Positions 33,700 to 47,445 of a stretch of DNA of 64,000 nucleotides are shown here, in pieces (position 1 is the stretch's first letter; each line of letters opens with the position of its first letter). Made by a program: the position numbers and the translations under genes. The DNA is from Phymorhynchus buccinoides. Taxonomy: Eukaryota > Mollusca > Gastropoda > Neogastropoda > Raphitomidae. A model generated the notes under the pieces. It did no database searches and was not told the DNA's origin. It worked only from the letters and a program-made list of their open reading frames with translations. The stretch spans positions 1,058,383-1,122,382 of the forward strand of contig CM065683.1 in NCBI GenBank assembly GCA_017654935.2, read 5' to 3'.

Positions 33700-36600
33700 A
33701 GTATTTAGACAGAAAAGGACATAAGTGACAGAACATGACATAGAGTAATGACAGAACACGACATAGAGTAATGACAGAACACGACATAGAGTAATGACAG
33801 AACATGACATAGAGTAGTGACAGAACACGACATAGAGTAGTGACAGAACATGACATGACAGAACAGAACATGACATAGAGTAATGACAGAAAAGGACATA
33901 GAGTACAGAACACGACATAGAGTAGTGACAGAAAAGAACACGACATAGAGTAATGACAGACATAGAGTAATGACAGAACACGACATAGAGTAATGACAGA
34001 AAAGGACATAGAGTAATGACAGAACAGGACATAGAGTAATGACAGAAAACAGAACACGACATAGAGTAGTGACAGAACAGGACATAGAGTAATGACAGAA
34101 CATGACATAGAGTAGTGACAGAACACGACATAGAGTACAGAACATGACATAGAGTAGTGACAGAACACGACATAGAGTACTGACAGAAACGGACATGACA
34201 GAACACGACATAGAGACATAGAGTAGTGACAGAACATGACATAGAGTAATGACAGAACACGACATAGTAGTGACAGAACATGACATAGAGTAGTGACAGA
34301 ACACGACATAGAGTAATGACAGAACACGACATAGAGAGTGACAGAACATAGAGTAATGACAGAAAACGACATAGAGTAATGACAGAACAGGACATAGAGT
34401 AATGACAGAAAATGACATAGAGTAGTGACAGAACACGACATAGAGTACTGACAGAACACAACATAGAGTAGTGACAGAAAAGGACATAGAGTAATGACAG
34501 AACATGACATAGAGTAGTGACAGAAAAGGACATAGAGTAATGACAGAAACGACATAGATAGAGTAGTGACAGAACATGACATAGACAGAAAAGGACATAG
34601 AGTAATGACAGAACACGACATAGAGTAGTGACAGAACACGACAGAGTAACAGAACATACATAGAGTAGTGACAGAAAAGGACATAGAGTAGAGTGACAGA
34701 ACACGACATAGAGTAATGACAGAACACGACATAGAGTAATGACAGAACACGACATAGAGTAGTGACAGAACACGACATAGAGTAATGACAGAAAAGGACA
34801 TGACATAGAGTAGTGACAGAACATGACATAGAGTAGTGAAGAGTACTGACAGAAACAGAACATGACATAGAGTAGTGACAGAAACGGACATAGAGTAATG
34901 ACAGAAACGGACATAGAGTAATGACAGAAAAGGACATAGACAGAAAAGGACATAGAGTAGTGACAGAACACGACATAGAGTAGTGACAGAAAAGGACATA
35001 GAGTAGTGACAGAACACGACATAGAGTAATGACAGAACAGGACATAGAGTAGTGACAGAACAGGACATAGAGTAGTGACAGAACACGACATAGAGTAGTG
35101 ACAGAACACGACATAGAGTAATGACAGAACACGACATAGAGTAATGACAGAACACGACATAGAGTAGTGACAGAAATGACATAGAGTAGTGACAGAACAG
35201 GACATAGACATAGAGTAGTGACAGAACACGACATAGAGTAGTGACAGAACACGACATAGAGTAGTGACAGAACATGACATAGAGTAATGACAGAACACGA
35301 CATAGAGTAATGACAGAACACGACATAGAGTAGTGACAGAACAGGACATAGAGTAATGACAGAACACGACATAGAGTAGTGACAGAACATGACATAGAGT
35401 AGTGACAGAACACGACATAGAGTAGTGACAGAACAGGACATAGAGTAGTGACAGAACACGACATAGAGTAATGACAGAACATAGACATAGACATAGAGTA
35501 GTGACAGAACATGACATAGAGTAGTGACAGAACACGACATAGAGTAATGACAGAACACGACATAGAGTAATGACAGAACATGACATAGAGTAGTGACAGA
35601 ACACGACATAGAGTAGTGACAGAACACGACATAGAGTAGTGACAGAACACGACATAGAGTAGTGACAGAACATAGAGTAATGGCAGAACATAGAGTAGTG
35701 ACAGAACACGACATAGAGTAATGACAGAACACGACATAGAGTACAGAACATGACATAGAGTAGTGACAGAACACGACATAGAGTAATGGCAGAACACGAC
35801 AGAAGTGACAGAACATGACATAGAGTAGTGACAGACATAGAGTAGTGACAGAACACGACATAGAGTAGTGACAGAACACGACATAGAGTAATGACAGAAC
35901 ACGACATAGAGTAATGACATAGAGTAGTGACAGAACACGACATAGAGTAATGACAGAACACAGAATAGAGTAGACATAGAGTAGTGACAGAACACGACAT
36001 AGAGTAGTGACAGAACATGACATAGAGTAGTGACAGAACACGACATAGAGTAATGACAGAACATGACATAGAGTAATGACAGAACACGACATAGAGTAGA
36101 CAGAACACGACATAATGACAGAACACGACATAGAGTAATGACAGAACACGACATAGAGTAGTGACAGAACACGACATAGAGTAGTGACAGAACACGACAT
36201 AGAGTAATGACAGAACACGACATAGAGTAGTGACAGAACACGACATAGAGTAATGACAGAACACGACATAGAGTAATGACAGAACACGACATAGAGTAGT
36301 GACAGAACACGACATAGAGTAATGACATAGAGTAATGACAGAACACAGAACACGACATAGAGTAGTGACAGAACATGACATAGAGTAATGACAGAACACG
36401 ACATAGAGTAATGACAGAACACATAGACATAGAGTAGTGACAGAAATGGCAGAACACGACATAGAGTAGTGACAGACATAGAGTAATGACAGAACAGAAC
36501 ACGACATAGAGTAGTGACAGAACATAGACATAGAGTACAGAACATGACATAGAGTAGTGACAGAACACGACATAGAGTAGTGACAGAAGACATAGAGTAG

Positions 36601-38560
36601 TGACAGAACACGACATAGAACACGACATAGAGTAATGACAGAACATAGAGTAGTGACAGAAAAGGACATGACAGAACACGACATAGAGTAGTGACAGAAC
36701 ACGACATAGAGTAGTGACAGAACACGAGTACATAGAGTAATGACAGAACACGACATAGAGTAGTGACAGAACATGACATAGAGTAGTGACAGAACACGAC
36801 ATAGAGTAATGACAGAACATGACATAGAGTAGTGACAGAACACGACATAGAGTAATGACAGAAAAGGACATAGAGTAATGACAGAACACGACATAGAGTA
36901 GTGACAGAACATGACATAGAGTAGTGACAGAACACGACATAGAGTAATGACAGAACACGACATAGAGTAGTGACAGAACACGACATAGAGTAATGACAGA
37001 ACACGACATAGAGTAGTGACAGAACACGACATAGAGTAATGAGTAATGACAGAACACGACATAGAGTAGTGACAGAACATGACAGAAAATACATAGAGTA
37101 GTGACAGAACATAGAGTAATGACAGAACATAGAGTAATGAGTAGTGACAGAACACGACATAGAGTAGTGACAGAACATAGACATAGAGTAATGACAGAAC
37201 ACGACATAGAGTAATGACAGAACATGACATAGAGTAATGACAGAACATGACATAGAGTAGTGACAGAACACGACATAGAGTAGTGACAGAACACGACATA
37301 GAGTAATGACAGAACACGACATAGAGTAGTGACAGAACATGACATAGAGTAGTGACAGAACACGACATAGAGTAATGACAGAACACGACATAGAGTAGTG
37401 ACAGAACATGACATAGAGTAGTGACAGAACACGACATAGAGTAATGACAGAACACGACATAGAGTAGTGACAGAACATGACATAGAGTAGTGACAGAACA
37501 CGACATAGAGTAATGAGCAGAACACGACATAGAGTAGACAGAACATAGAGTAATGACAGACATGAGTAATGACAGAACATAGAGTAATGACAGAACACGA
37601 CATAGAGTAGTGACAGAACACGACATAGAGTAATGACAGAACACGACATAGAGTAGTGACAGAACATGACATAGAGTAGTGACAGAACACGACATAGAGT
37701 AATGGCAGAACACGACATAGAGTAGTGACAGAACACGACATAGAGTAGACAGAACACGACATAGAGTAGTGACAGAACACGACATAGAGTAATGGACATA
37801 GAGTAGTGACAGAACACGACATAGAGTAGTGACAGAACACGACATAACACGACATAGAGTAATGACAGAACACGACATAGAGTAGTGACAGAACATGACA
37901 TAGAGTACAGAACGACATAGAGTAATGACAGAACACGACATAGAGTAGTGACAGAACACGACATAGAGTAGTGACAGAACACGACATAGAGTACAGAACA
38001 CGACATAGAGTAGTGACAGAACACGACACAGAGTAGTAATGACAGAAGTGACAGAACACGACATAGAGTAATGACAGAACACGACATAGAGTAGTGACAG
38101 AACACGACATAGAGTAGTGACAGAACACGACATAGAGTAGTGACAGAACACGACATAGAGTAATGACAGAACACGACATAGAGTAATGACAGAACACGAC
38201 ATAGAGTAGTGACAGAACACGACATAGAGTAATGACAGAACAGGACAGAACACGACATAGAGTAATGACAGAACACGACATAGAGTAGTGACAGAACACG
38301 ACATAGAGTAGTGACAGAACACGACATAGAGTAGTGACAGAACACGACATAGAGTAGTGACAGAACACGACATAGAGTAGTGACAGAACACGACATAGAG
38401 TAATGACAGAACACGACATAGAGTAGAGTAGTGACAGAACAGACATAGAGTAATGACAGAACATGACATAGAGTAGTGACAGAACAGGACATAGAGTAGT
38501 GACAGAACAGAAAACGACATAGAGTAATGACAGAAAAGGACAGCACATTTTCCGTCTAGA
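33700..38560. repeat. 23-bp array, about 200 copies (4.9 kb)
   Basis: Unit TGACAGAACACGACATAGAG followed by TAA or TAG (plus strand). Variants are AACATGACAT, AAAAGGACAT and AACAGGACAT. Truncated units are frequent. No minus frame contains a stop, so all three minus frames are open for 1613-1685 codons with a 23-residue period. The amino-acid repeat is the same in all three frames because 23 is not a multiple of three. Confidence 0.97.
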
Positions 38561-38604
38561 TGGTTCACATAGTGTTGTGAGGGGAAGAAATGTTAACATT
38601 GTCC

Positions 38605-39205
38605 ATAGAGTAATGACAGAAAAGGACATAGAGCAATGACAGAATACATACTTGATGAACATCAGTGCACACACTGGCACTCAAACGCAGTAATGGAGGT
38701 AAACGGCAGGTAATGACAATTGACATAGAGCAATGACAGAATACATACTTGATGAACTTCAGTGCACACACTGGCACTCAAACGCAGTAATGGAGGTAAA
38801 CGGCAGGTAATGACAATTGACATAGAGCAATGACAGAATACATACTTGATGAACATCAGTGCACACACTGGCACTCAAACGCAGTAATGGAGGTAAACGG
38901 CAGGTAATGACAATTGACATAGAGCAATGACAGAATACATACTTGATGAACTTCAGTGCACACACTGGCACTCAAACGCAGTAATGGAGGTAAACGGCAG
39001 GTAATGACAATTGACATAGAGCAATGACAGAATACATACTTGATGAACTTCAGTGCACACACTGGCACTCAAACGCAGTAATGGAGGTAAACGTGACATA
39101 GAGCAATGACAGAATACATACTTGATGAACTTCAGTGCACACACTGGCACTCAAACGCAGTAATGGAGGTAAACGGCAGGTAATGAGAATTGACATAGAG
39201 CAATG
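38605..39205. repeat. 97-bp minisatellite, about 6 copies
   Basis: Each unit starts GACATAGAGCAATGACAGAA, nearly the 23-bp unit of the neighbouring array, then TACATACTTGATGAACTTCA, GTGCACACACTGGCACTCAA, ACGCAGTAATGGAGGTAAAC, GGCAGGTAATGACAATT. The fifth unit is shortened. Confidence 0.95.
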
Positions 39206-39452
39206 ACACCGATGATTCTTTATGATCAGTGCACAATGGATTGGCATGAGGAGCTCACAATCACATGCAATGCATAAAACAAAACATCTACAATACACAG
39301 TGCGCATGGATTTGGACAGCTAGATGAACTCTTTCTATGTACATACCATGCTGTTAGCACTGTATGATACTGTATCAACTTCATGACACAGCACAGGGGC
39401 ACTGGTTTGGCACGAGGGGATCCCAATCTATTAAAACGCCTCTTCATTGTGC

Positions 39453-41180
39453 AAGGATTAGCTAGTGAAATCTTCCTATGAACATATCATGCTGTTAGCA
39501 CACGATGGAGGTAGGATTGTGCAGGTATTAGCTAGTGAAATCTTCCTATGAACATATCATGCTGTTAGCACACGATGGAGGTAGGATTGTGCAGGGATTA
39601 GCCAGTGAAATCTTCCTATGAACATATCATGCTGTTAGCACATGATGGAGGTAGGATTGTGCAGGGATTAGCCAGTGAAATCTTCCTATGAACATATCAT
39701 GTTGTTAGCACATGATGGAGGTAGGATTGTGCAGGGATTAGCTAGTGAAATCTTCCTATGAACATATCATGCTGTTAGCACATGATGGAGGTAGGATTGT
39801 GCAGGTATTAGCTAGTGAAATCTTCCTATGAACATATCATGCTGTTAGCACATGATGGAGGTAGGATTGTGCAGGGATTAGCTAGTGAAATCTTCCTATG
39901 AACATATCATGCTGTTAGCACATGATGGAGGTAGGATTGTGCAGGGATTAGCTAGTGAAATCTTCCTATGAACATATCATGCTGTTAGCACATGATGGAG
40001 GTAGGATTGTGCAGGGATTAGCCAGTGAAATCTTCCTATGAACATATCATGCTGTTAGCACATGATGGAGGTAGGATTGTGCAGGGATTAGCTAGTGAAA
40101 TCTTCCTATGAACATATCATGCTGTTAGCACATGATGGAGGTAGGATTGTGCAGGTATTAGCTAGTGAAATCTTCCTATGAACATATCATGCTGTTAGCA
40201 CATGATGGAGGTAGGATTGTGCAGGGATTAGCTAGTGAAATCTTCCTATGAACATATCATGCTGTTAGCACACGATGGAGGTAGGATTGTGCAGGGATTA
40301 GCTAGTGAAATCTTCCTATGAACATATCATGTTGTTAGCACATGATGGAGGTAGGATTGTGCAGGGATTAGCTAGTGAAATCTTCCTATGAACATATCAT
40401 GTTGTTAGCACATGATGGAGGTAGGATTGTGCAGGGATTAGCTAGTGAAATCTTCCTATGAACATATCATGCTGTTGGCACATGATGGAGGTAGGATTGT
40501 GCAGGGATTAGCTAGTGAAATCTTCCTATGAACATATCATGCTGTTGGCACATGATGGAGGTAGGATTGTGCAGGGATTAGCTAGTGAAATCTTCCTATG
40601 AACATATCATGCTGTTGGCACATGATGGAGGTAGGATTGTGCAGGGATTAGCTAGTGAAATCTTCCTATGAACATATCATGTTGTTAGCACATGATGGAG
40701 GTAGGATTGTGCAGGGATTAGCTAGTGAAATCTTCCTATGAACATATCATGCTGTTGGCACATGATGGAGGTAGGATTGTGCAGGGATTAGCCAGTGAAA
40801 TCTTCCTATGAACATATCATGCTGTTAGCACACGATGGAGGTAGGATTGTGCAGGGATTAGCTAGTGAAATCTTCCTATGAACATATCATGTTGTTAGCA
40901 CATGATGGAGGTAGGATTGTGCAGGGATTAGCTAGTGAAATCTTCCTATGAACATATCATGCTGTTGGCACATGATGGAGGTAGGATTGTGCAGGGATTA
41001 GCTAGTGAAATCTTCCTATGAACATATCATGCTGTTAGCACATGATGGAGGTAGGATTGTGCAGGGATTAGCTAGTGAAATCTTCCTATGAACATATCAT
41101 GCTGTTGGCACATGATGGAGGTAGGATTGTGCAGGGATTAGCTAGTGAAATCTTCCTATGAACATATCATGCTGTTGGCA
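39453..41180. repeat. 70-bp array, about 24 copies
   Basis: Unit GTGCAGGGATTAGCTAGTGA, AATCTTCCTATGAACATATC, ATGCTGTTAGCACATGATGG, AGGTAGGATT. Variable positions: GTTAGC/GTTGGC, CATGC/CATGT, GCTAG/GCCAG, GGGATT/GGTATT. Confidence 0.97.
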
Positions 41181-41369
41181 CATGATGGAATCTTCCTATG
41201 AACATATCATGCTGTTGGCACATGATGAAATCTTCCTATGAACATATCATGCTGTTGGCACATGATGAAATCTTCCTATGAACATATCATGCTGTTGGCA
41301 CATGATGAAATCTTCCTATGAACATATCATGCTGTTGGCACATGATGAAATCTTCTTATGAACATATCA
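41181..41369. repeat. 40-bp deletion derivative of the 70-bp repeat, left block
   Basis: Units GAAATCTTCCTATGAACATA, TCATGCTGTTGGCACATGAT: the 70-bp unit minus a 30-bp segment (GGAGGTAGGATTGTGCAGGG and TTAGCTAGT). It continues after the LINE insertion. Confidence 0.95.
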
Positions 41370-42338
41370 TAATAATAATAATAATAGTGAATCATTTATA
41401 TAGCGCATTCCTCCACCAAATGTGGAGCTCTATGCGCTTAACAACAATTAAAAGCAAGAAATTCAACAACAAAACCAAATAATCGCTAACGCACATGCAA
41501 ATAGGCATACACATACACCCCCCCACATCCCACCCACACAGACACGCACGTATGCACATACACACATACACACGCGCGCGTGCACTCACACACACATACA
41601 CCGTTACCATCACCACCACTCACCCCACCCAAAAACACAATACAAAATACAATCAGTTGAATAAAGCATCAACACACACACACACACACACACTCTCTCT
41701 CTCTCTCTCTCGGAACAAAGCTGACGTAGACATTGCAGTCAACACACAGTGAAACTAATATGGGGGGGGAGGGGGGAGGGGAGGGTGTGTGTGAGAATAG
41801 AGTCCAGAAGTAATGTGGCCTAAAGGTTGTGATGTAGCTTGAATAGGTGGGTCTTGAGAGCTGATTTGAAACAATGCAAGGACTGGATATGGCGAATTTC
41901 GCGTGGTAAGGAGTTCCAAACTGATGGGGCCGAAAAGGAAAAGGAGCGCTCACCAAACATTTTTGCTCGTGTACCAGGAACACAGAGAATTTTGGAATCT
42001 GAAGATGACCGCAATTGCCTTGATGGAGTATAGACAGAAAGCATGTCAGAGATGTAGCTAGGGGCATTTCCAGAGAAATAAGAATGACATAGAGTGGAAA
42101 TTTTGTAGTCAATACGTGCTTTGATGGAAAGCCAATGGAGGGATACCAGGAGTGGTTGAACATGATGATACTTAGAGACCTTGAGGACAAGTCTGGCAGC
42201 AGAGTTCTGGACTTTTTGAAGCTTGTCAATGAGGTGTTGGGGGCAGCCATACAAAAGTGAATTACAATAATCTAATTTAGAGAGAAAAAAGGCGCAAACT
42301 AGTATCTTGGTAGTATCTATAGACAGGAGATGGCGAAT
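41370..42338 (-). mobile_element. CR1/L2-like LINE 3' fragment inserted in the 40-bp array
   Basis: The minus strand encodes an RT C-terminus (41820-42254, extending a few codons further up): KLQKVQNSAARLVLKV, then HWLSIKARIDYKI, RQLRSSSDSKILCVPG, PSVWNSLPREI and FKSALKTHLFKLH, then a stop. The 3' UTR holds CA and GA microsatellites and ends GAATGCGCTATATAAATGAT followed by (TTA)n, a 3' end typical of L2/CR1 elements. Minisatellite lies on both sides. It is 5' truncated near 42338. Confidence 0.85.
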
Positions 42339-43620
42339 CGTACCATGCTGTTGTCACATGATTAAATCTTCCTATGAACATATCATGCTGTTGCCACATG
42401 ATGGAATCTTCCTATGAACATACCATGCTGTTGTCACATGATTAAATCTTCCTATGAACATATCATGCTGTTGCCACATGATTAAATCTTCCTATGAACA
42501 TACCATGCTGTTGCCACATGATTAAATCTTCCTATGAACATATCATGCTGTTGTCACATGATTAAATCTTCCTATGAACATATCATACTGTTGTCACATG
42601 ATTAAATCTTCCTATGAACATATCATACTGTTGTCACATGATTAAATCTTCCTATGAACATATCATGCTGTTGTCACATGATTAAATCTTCCTATGAACA
42701 TATCATGCTGTTGTCACATGATTAAATCTTCCTATGAACATATCATGCTGTTGTCACATGATTAAATCTTCCTATGAACATATCATGCTGTTGTCACATG
42801 ATTAAATCTTCCTATGAACATATCATGCTGTTGCCACATGATGGAATCTTCCTATGAACATATCATACTGTTGCCACATGATGAAATCTTCCTATGAACA
42901 TATCATGCTGTTGGCACATGATGAAATCTACCTATGAACATATCATGCTGTTGGCACATGATTAAATCTTCCTATGAACATATCATGCTGTTGGCACATG
43001 ATGGAATCTTCCTATGAACATATCATGCTGTTGACACATGATGGAATCTTCCTATGAACATATCATACTGTTGCCACATGATGAAATCTTCCTATGAACA
43101 TATCATGCTGTTGCCACATGATGGAGGTAGGATTGTGCAGGGATTAGCTAGTGAAATCTTCCTATGAACATAATTTCATCATGCTGTTGGCACATGATGG
43201 AGGCAGGATTGTGCAGGGATTAGCTAGTGAAATCTTCCTATGAACATATGCTGTTGGCACATGATGAAATCTTCCTATGAACATATCATGCTGTTGGCAC
43301 ATGATGGAATCTTCCTATGAACATATCATACTGTTGGCACATGATGGAATTTTCCTATGAACATATCATTCTGTTGGCACATGATGGAATCTTCCTATGA
43401 ACATATGCTGTTGGCACATGATGGAATCTTCCTATGAACATATCATACTGTTGCCACATGATGGAATCTTCCTATGAACATATCATGCTGTTGGCACATG
43501 ATGGAATCTTCCTATGAACATATCATGCTGTTGGCACATGATGGAATCTTCCTATGAACATATCATGCTGTTGGCACATGATGGAATCTTCATATGAACA
43601 TATCATGCTGTTGGCACATG
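42339..43620. repeat. 40-bp array, right block, with rare 70-bp units
   Basis: Same 40-bp unit, mainly with GTTGTCACATGATTAAATC in the left half and GTTGGCACATGATGGAATC in the right half. Full 70-bp-type units are at about 43115-43160 and 43190-43235, showing the two lengths share one history. Confidence 0.95.
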
Positions 43621-44035
43621 ATGGAGGTAGTGTGGGGCAATGAGGGACAGGGTTGCACCATTGTTTTGGCACTCTATAAGAATCACAGAATCTGATCACG
43701 TACAGTTGTAGCACTGACTAGAACAATGTATACAAATGATATTTGGTTGAGAACTTGACTCATCTATCAGACAGTCATTTTTAATGTTATCCATGAAACA
43801 TTAAAGAACATTTATTACATTGTATCAACATAATGATATGCCTGGCATAGTGGCAATTTAGACAAGCACAGACAACGTGTAAGTAGTGTATTCAAAGAAT
43901 TTGATTTGTTTTCCATAACAATGTCCACAAGCACCTAAAGACTTGACACCGGCATGCAGTCTCTATTTCAGCCAGACAGCCATTACAGATTAGGAGACAG
44001 TACAATGAACAACTATCCCAATCAGCACTAAGCCA
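43621..44035. other. no recognised feature
   Basis: AT-rich single-copy-looking sequence without motif, between two minisatellites. Confidence 0.3.
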
Positions 44036-44369
44036 TCAGCACATCATCTACAATGATCCACAATGTAGGGCTCAAGTTTGTGAAATAAAGCACTAAGCCA
44101 TCAGCACAACAATGATCCACAATGTAGGGCTCAAGTTTGTGAAATAAAGCACTAAGCCATCAGCACAACAATGATCCACAATGTAGGGCTCAAGTTTGTG
44201 AAATAAAGCACTAAGCCATCAGCACAACAATGATCCACAATGTAGGGCTCAAGTTTGTGAAATAAAGCACTAAGCCATCAGCACAACAATGATCCACAAT
44301 GTAGGGCTCAAGTTTGTGAAATAAAGCACTAAGCCATCAGCACAACAATGATCCACAATGTAGAGCTCA
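44036..44369. repeat. 59-bp minisatellite, left block
   Basis: Unit GCACTAAGCCATCAGCACAA, CAATGATCCACAATGTAGGG, CTCAAGTTTGTGAAATAAA. Each unit carries AATAAA on the plus strand. The array is split by an inverted-repeat element. Confidence 0.95.
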
Positions 44370-45372
44370 GGGGAGTAATTCATAGCGGCTACGTTGATTA
44401 CGTCAGACGTTTGACGCGACGTCTGAACTATCCACGTCTGAACTATCCGATTCACAGGTCAGACGTCAGCTTTAGACTTCATACGTCGGAACTACTTCGG
44501 AATTCCCCGATAATGCTGACATGTGCGCATGCGCTATACTTTCTTCCGCGCGACACAGAGGAAAGCAACCGGTGCGTGAGACGTCGATGGGCAGACTGCT
44601 AGGCCTAGCCTATGTGTTAGAGGCAGTGTGTGAGTGTGTGTGTGTTGGAAAGGAATGTATGCCCTAGACCTAGCTAGTTTTGCCTAGGCCTAGCAGTAGA
44701 CTTATAAGATGTAGTTAGTATTGTTTCCACACTCTCTGTCTGAGTTTCAGTTTCATGCGTCAAATTTAGGATGTGGTATAAGCTAAAATAATTAAATAAC
44801 AAATTTGTGTAGGGTGTGTGAGTGATAATAGACTAGTAGTGGAACTGAATTATGTCGAGCCTAACAGAATAAAAAGTTCAAATGACCTCTCTCTCTCACA
44901 CATGCGGTGCATGCACACACGCCCGCACACGCACACACACAAGCTAACCCTCGAGACATGCGAGGCCGCCATGAAGCAATCTCATTGTGGTGCACGCTTT
45001 CAACATAGGCCTACTGACGGCTTGGTGTTTGTCATGCTGTAGCATGAATCATCTTCAAAAAGAACTTTTTAAGTAATGCATGATTTTTTTCTACCGCATA
45101 TATATATGTACTTTCATGCCAACATACACACCCATTTTAGCAATAAACTGAATAAATCGCCGCCTTTGCATCTCCAAATCTCAACCGTAGTTCAGACGTA
45201 CAGCTCGTAGTCTGCCAAATTCGCTTGACTAAATTTCAGCCCTTTAGTTCACCCGTACGCCCAAGGTTTTAGGTCAGTCAGGCCCCATGAATTGCAACTT
45301 TCCCTGGAAAGTGCAGACGTTTCCGCGTACATTAGACGTACGCACGTACATACGCGCCATGAATTACTCCCC
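44370..45372. mobile_element. 1-kb non-autonomous element with short terminal inverted repeats
   Basis: Ends GGGGAGTAATTCAT and ATGAATTACTCCCC (14 bp, exact). It interrupts a minisatellite unit: GCTCA on the left and AGGTTTGTGAAATAAAGC on the right rejoin to the normal GCTCAAGTTTGTG, which fixes both edges. The interior has several CGT-rich stretches with ACGTC repeats near both ends, AT-rich middle, and no transposase. Target duplication is at most 1-2 bases. Confidence 0.7.
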
Positions 45373-46025
45373 AGGTTTGTGAAATAAAGCACTAAGCCAT
45401 CAGCACAATATCTACAATGATCCACAATATAGCTAATCTGTGAAATAAAGCACTAAGCCATCAGCACAACATCTACAATGATCCACAATATAGCTAGTCT
45501 GTGAAATAAAGCACTAAGCCATCAGCACATATACAATGATCCACAATGTAGATAGTTTGTGAAATAAAGCGCTAAGCCATCAGCACAACGTCTACAATGA
45601 TCCACAATATAGCTAGTCTGTGAAATAAAGCACTAAGCCATCAGCACAACAATGATCCACAATGTAGCTAGTTTGTGAAATAAAGCACTAAGCCATCAGC
45701 ACATCTACAATGATCCACAATGTAGTTTGTGAAATAAAGCACTAAGCCATCAGCACAACGTCTACAATGATCCACAATGTAGTTTGTGAAATAAAGCACT
45801 AAGCCATCAGCACATCTACAATGATCCACAATGTAGTTTGTGAAATAAAGCACTAAGCCATCAGCACAACGTCTACAATGATCCACAATGTAGTTTGTGA
45901 AATAAAGCACTAAGCCATCAGCACAACGTCTACAATGATCCACAATGTAGTTTGTGAAATAAAGCACTAAGCCATCAGCACAACGTCTACAATGATCCAC
46001 AATGTAGTTTGTGAAATAAAAAGCA
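45373..46025. repeat. 57-60-bp minisatellite, right block
   Basis: Same family as 44036-44369, with units gaining CGTCTACAATGATCC and losing GGGCTCAA. AATAAA is present in every unit. Confidence 0.95.
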
Positions 46026-46149
46026 CCATTCATCGACTGACTGTCACAACACACACGCAATATTAAATCATCAACATCAACAACAAACTAATGGATGCAA
46101 AAGTCATGGAAAATAGCAGTAGTGGGAGACGTTTGGATGATTTTGGCAA

Positions 46150-47017
46150 CATGACTCCTGACATCTTGATGACCAGTCAATGCATCATGATGGAGAGGTC
46201 ATCATAAACAGTGGGCCACCTGTCATCTGACATCTTGATGACCAGTCAATGCATCATGATGGAGAGGTCATCATAAACAGTGGGCCACCTGTCACCTGAC
46301 ATCTTGATGACCAGTCAATGCATCATGATGGAGAGGTCATCATAAACAGTGGGCCACCTGTCATCTGACATCTTGATGACCAGTCAATGCATCATGATGG
46401 AGAGGTCATCATAAACAGTGGGCCACCTGTCACCTGACATCTTGATGACCTAACTTCTCCTGAGTCAATGCATCATGATGGAGAGGTCATCATAAACAGT
46501 GGGCCACCTGTCATCTGACATCTTGATGACCAGTCAATGCATCATGATGGAGAGGTCATCATAAACAGTGGGCCACCTGTCACCTGACATCTTGATGACC
46601 AGTCAATGCATCATGATGGAGAGGTCATCATAAACAGTGGGCCACCTGTCATCTGACATCTTGATGACCAGTCAATGCATCATGATGGAGAGGTCATCAT
46701 AAACAGTGGGCCACCTGTCACCTGACATCTTGATGACCAGTCAATGCATCATGATGGAGAGGTCATCATAAACAGTGGGCCACCTGTCATCTGACATCTT
46801 GATGACCAGTCAATGCATCATGATGGGGAGGTCATCATAAACAGTGGGCCACCTGTCATCTGATTCACCTGACATCTTGATGACCAGTCAATGCATCATG
46901 ATGGAGAGGTCATCATAAACAGTGGGCCACCTGTCATCTGATTCACCTGACATCTTGATGACCAGTCAATGCATCATGATGGAGAGGTCATCATAAACAG
47001 TGGGCCACCTGTCACCC
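46150..47017. repeat. 69-bp minisatellite, about 12 copies
   Basis: Unit CATCTTGATGACCAGTCAAT, GCATCATGATGGAGAGGTCA, TCATAAACAGTGGGCCACCT, GTCATCTGA. Some units are extended by TTCACCTGA or ACTTCTCCTGA. Confidence 0.96.
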
Positions 47018-47445
47018 GACATGCCTTCAGTTATGGACAAAGCAGGACATAGCGTGTCAGTGTCAACATGTTTAGCAATGATGGGAGTAAAATAATGTTG
47101 GCAAGTTTTCAATAACACAATAACACAACAGCAAGTAAACATCTTTGTTGAGAAAACTGATTTTGGCAAGTGTTTTTTTAATAGCAAGTAAAAGTCTTTG
47201 TTATTTATTAAACAATGCTACAAACTGAGTACAAACACAAACACTTGTAATGAGATCAATCTTGTTGTGGGGTTTGTGAATACTTGCCTTTATTGTTGAA
47301 GGTGGATGAAGTAACAAATAATATGTCAACAATACTGAACACACGGGGGAGAAATAAATGGCACCAGAATAAAGTGTTTGAGAAGGATTGAACTAGCTGA
47401 AATAGGATGTCCTGTTTCTGGGCCAACATAAACACAAACATTACA
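47018..47445. other. no recognised feature
   Basis: AT-rich sequence. Short open frames only. Confidence 0.3.

Noticed and set aside
33511..38568. 1685-codon minus-strand open frame
   Set aside because: All three minus frames are open because the 23-bp unit has no stop trinucleotide in any frame; peptide is the same low-complexity repeat in each.
46966..47187. Minus frame ending MSGDRWPTVYDDLSIMMH as an exon that seeded the 69-bp array
   Set aside because: It has no convincing splice sites or homology; I could not support it, although the geometry resembles the other seeded arrays.
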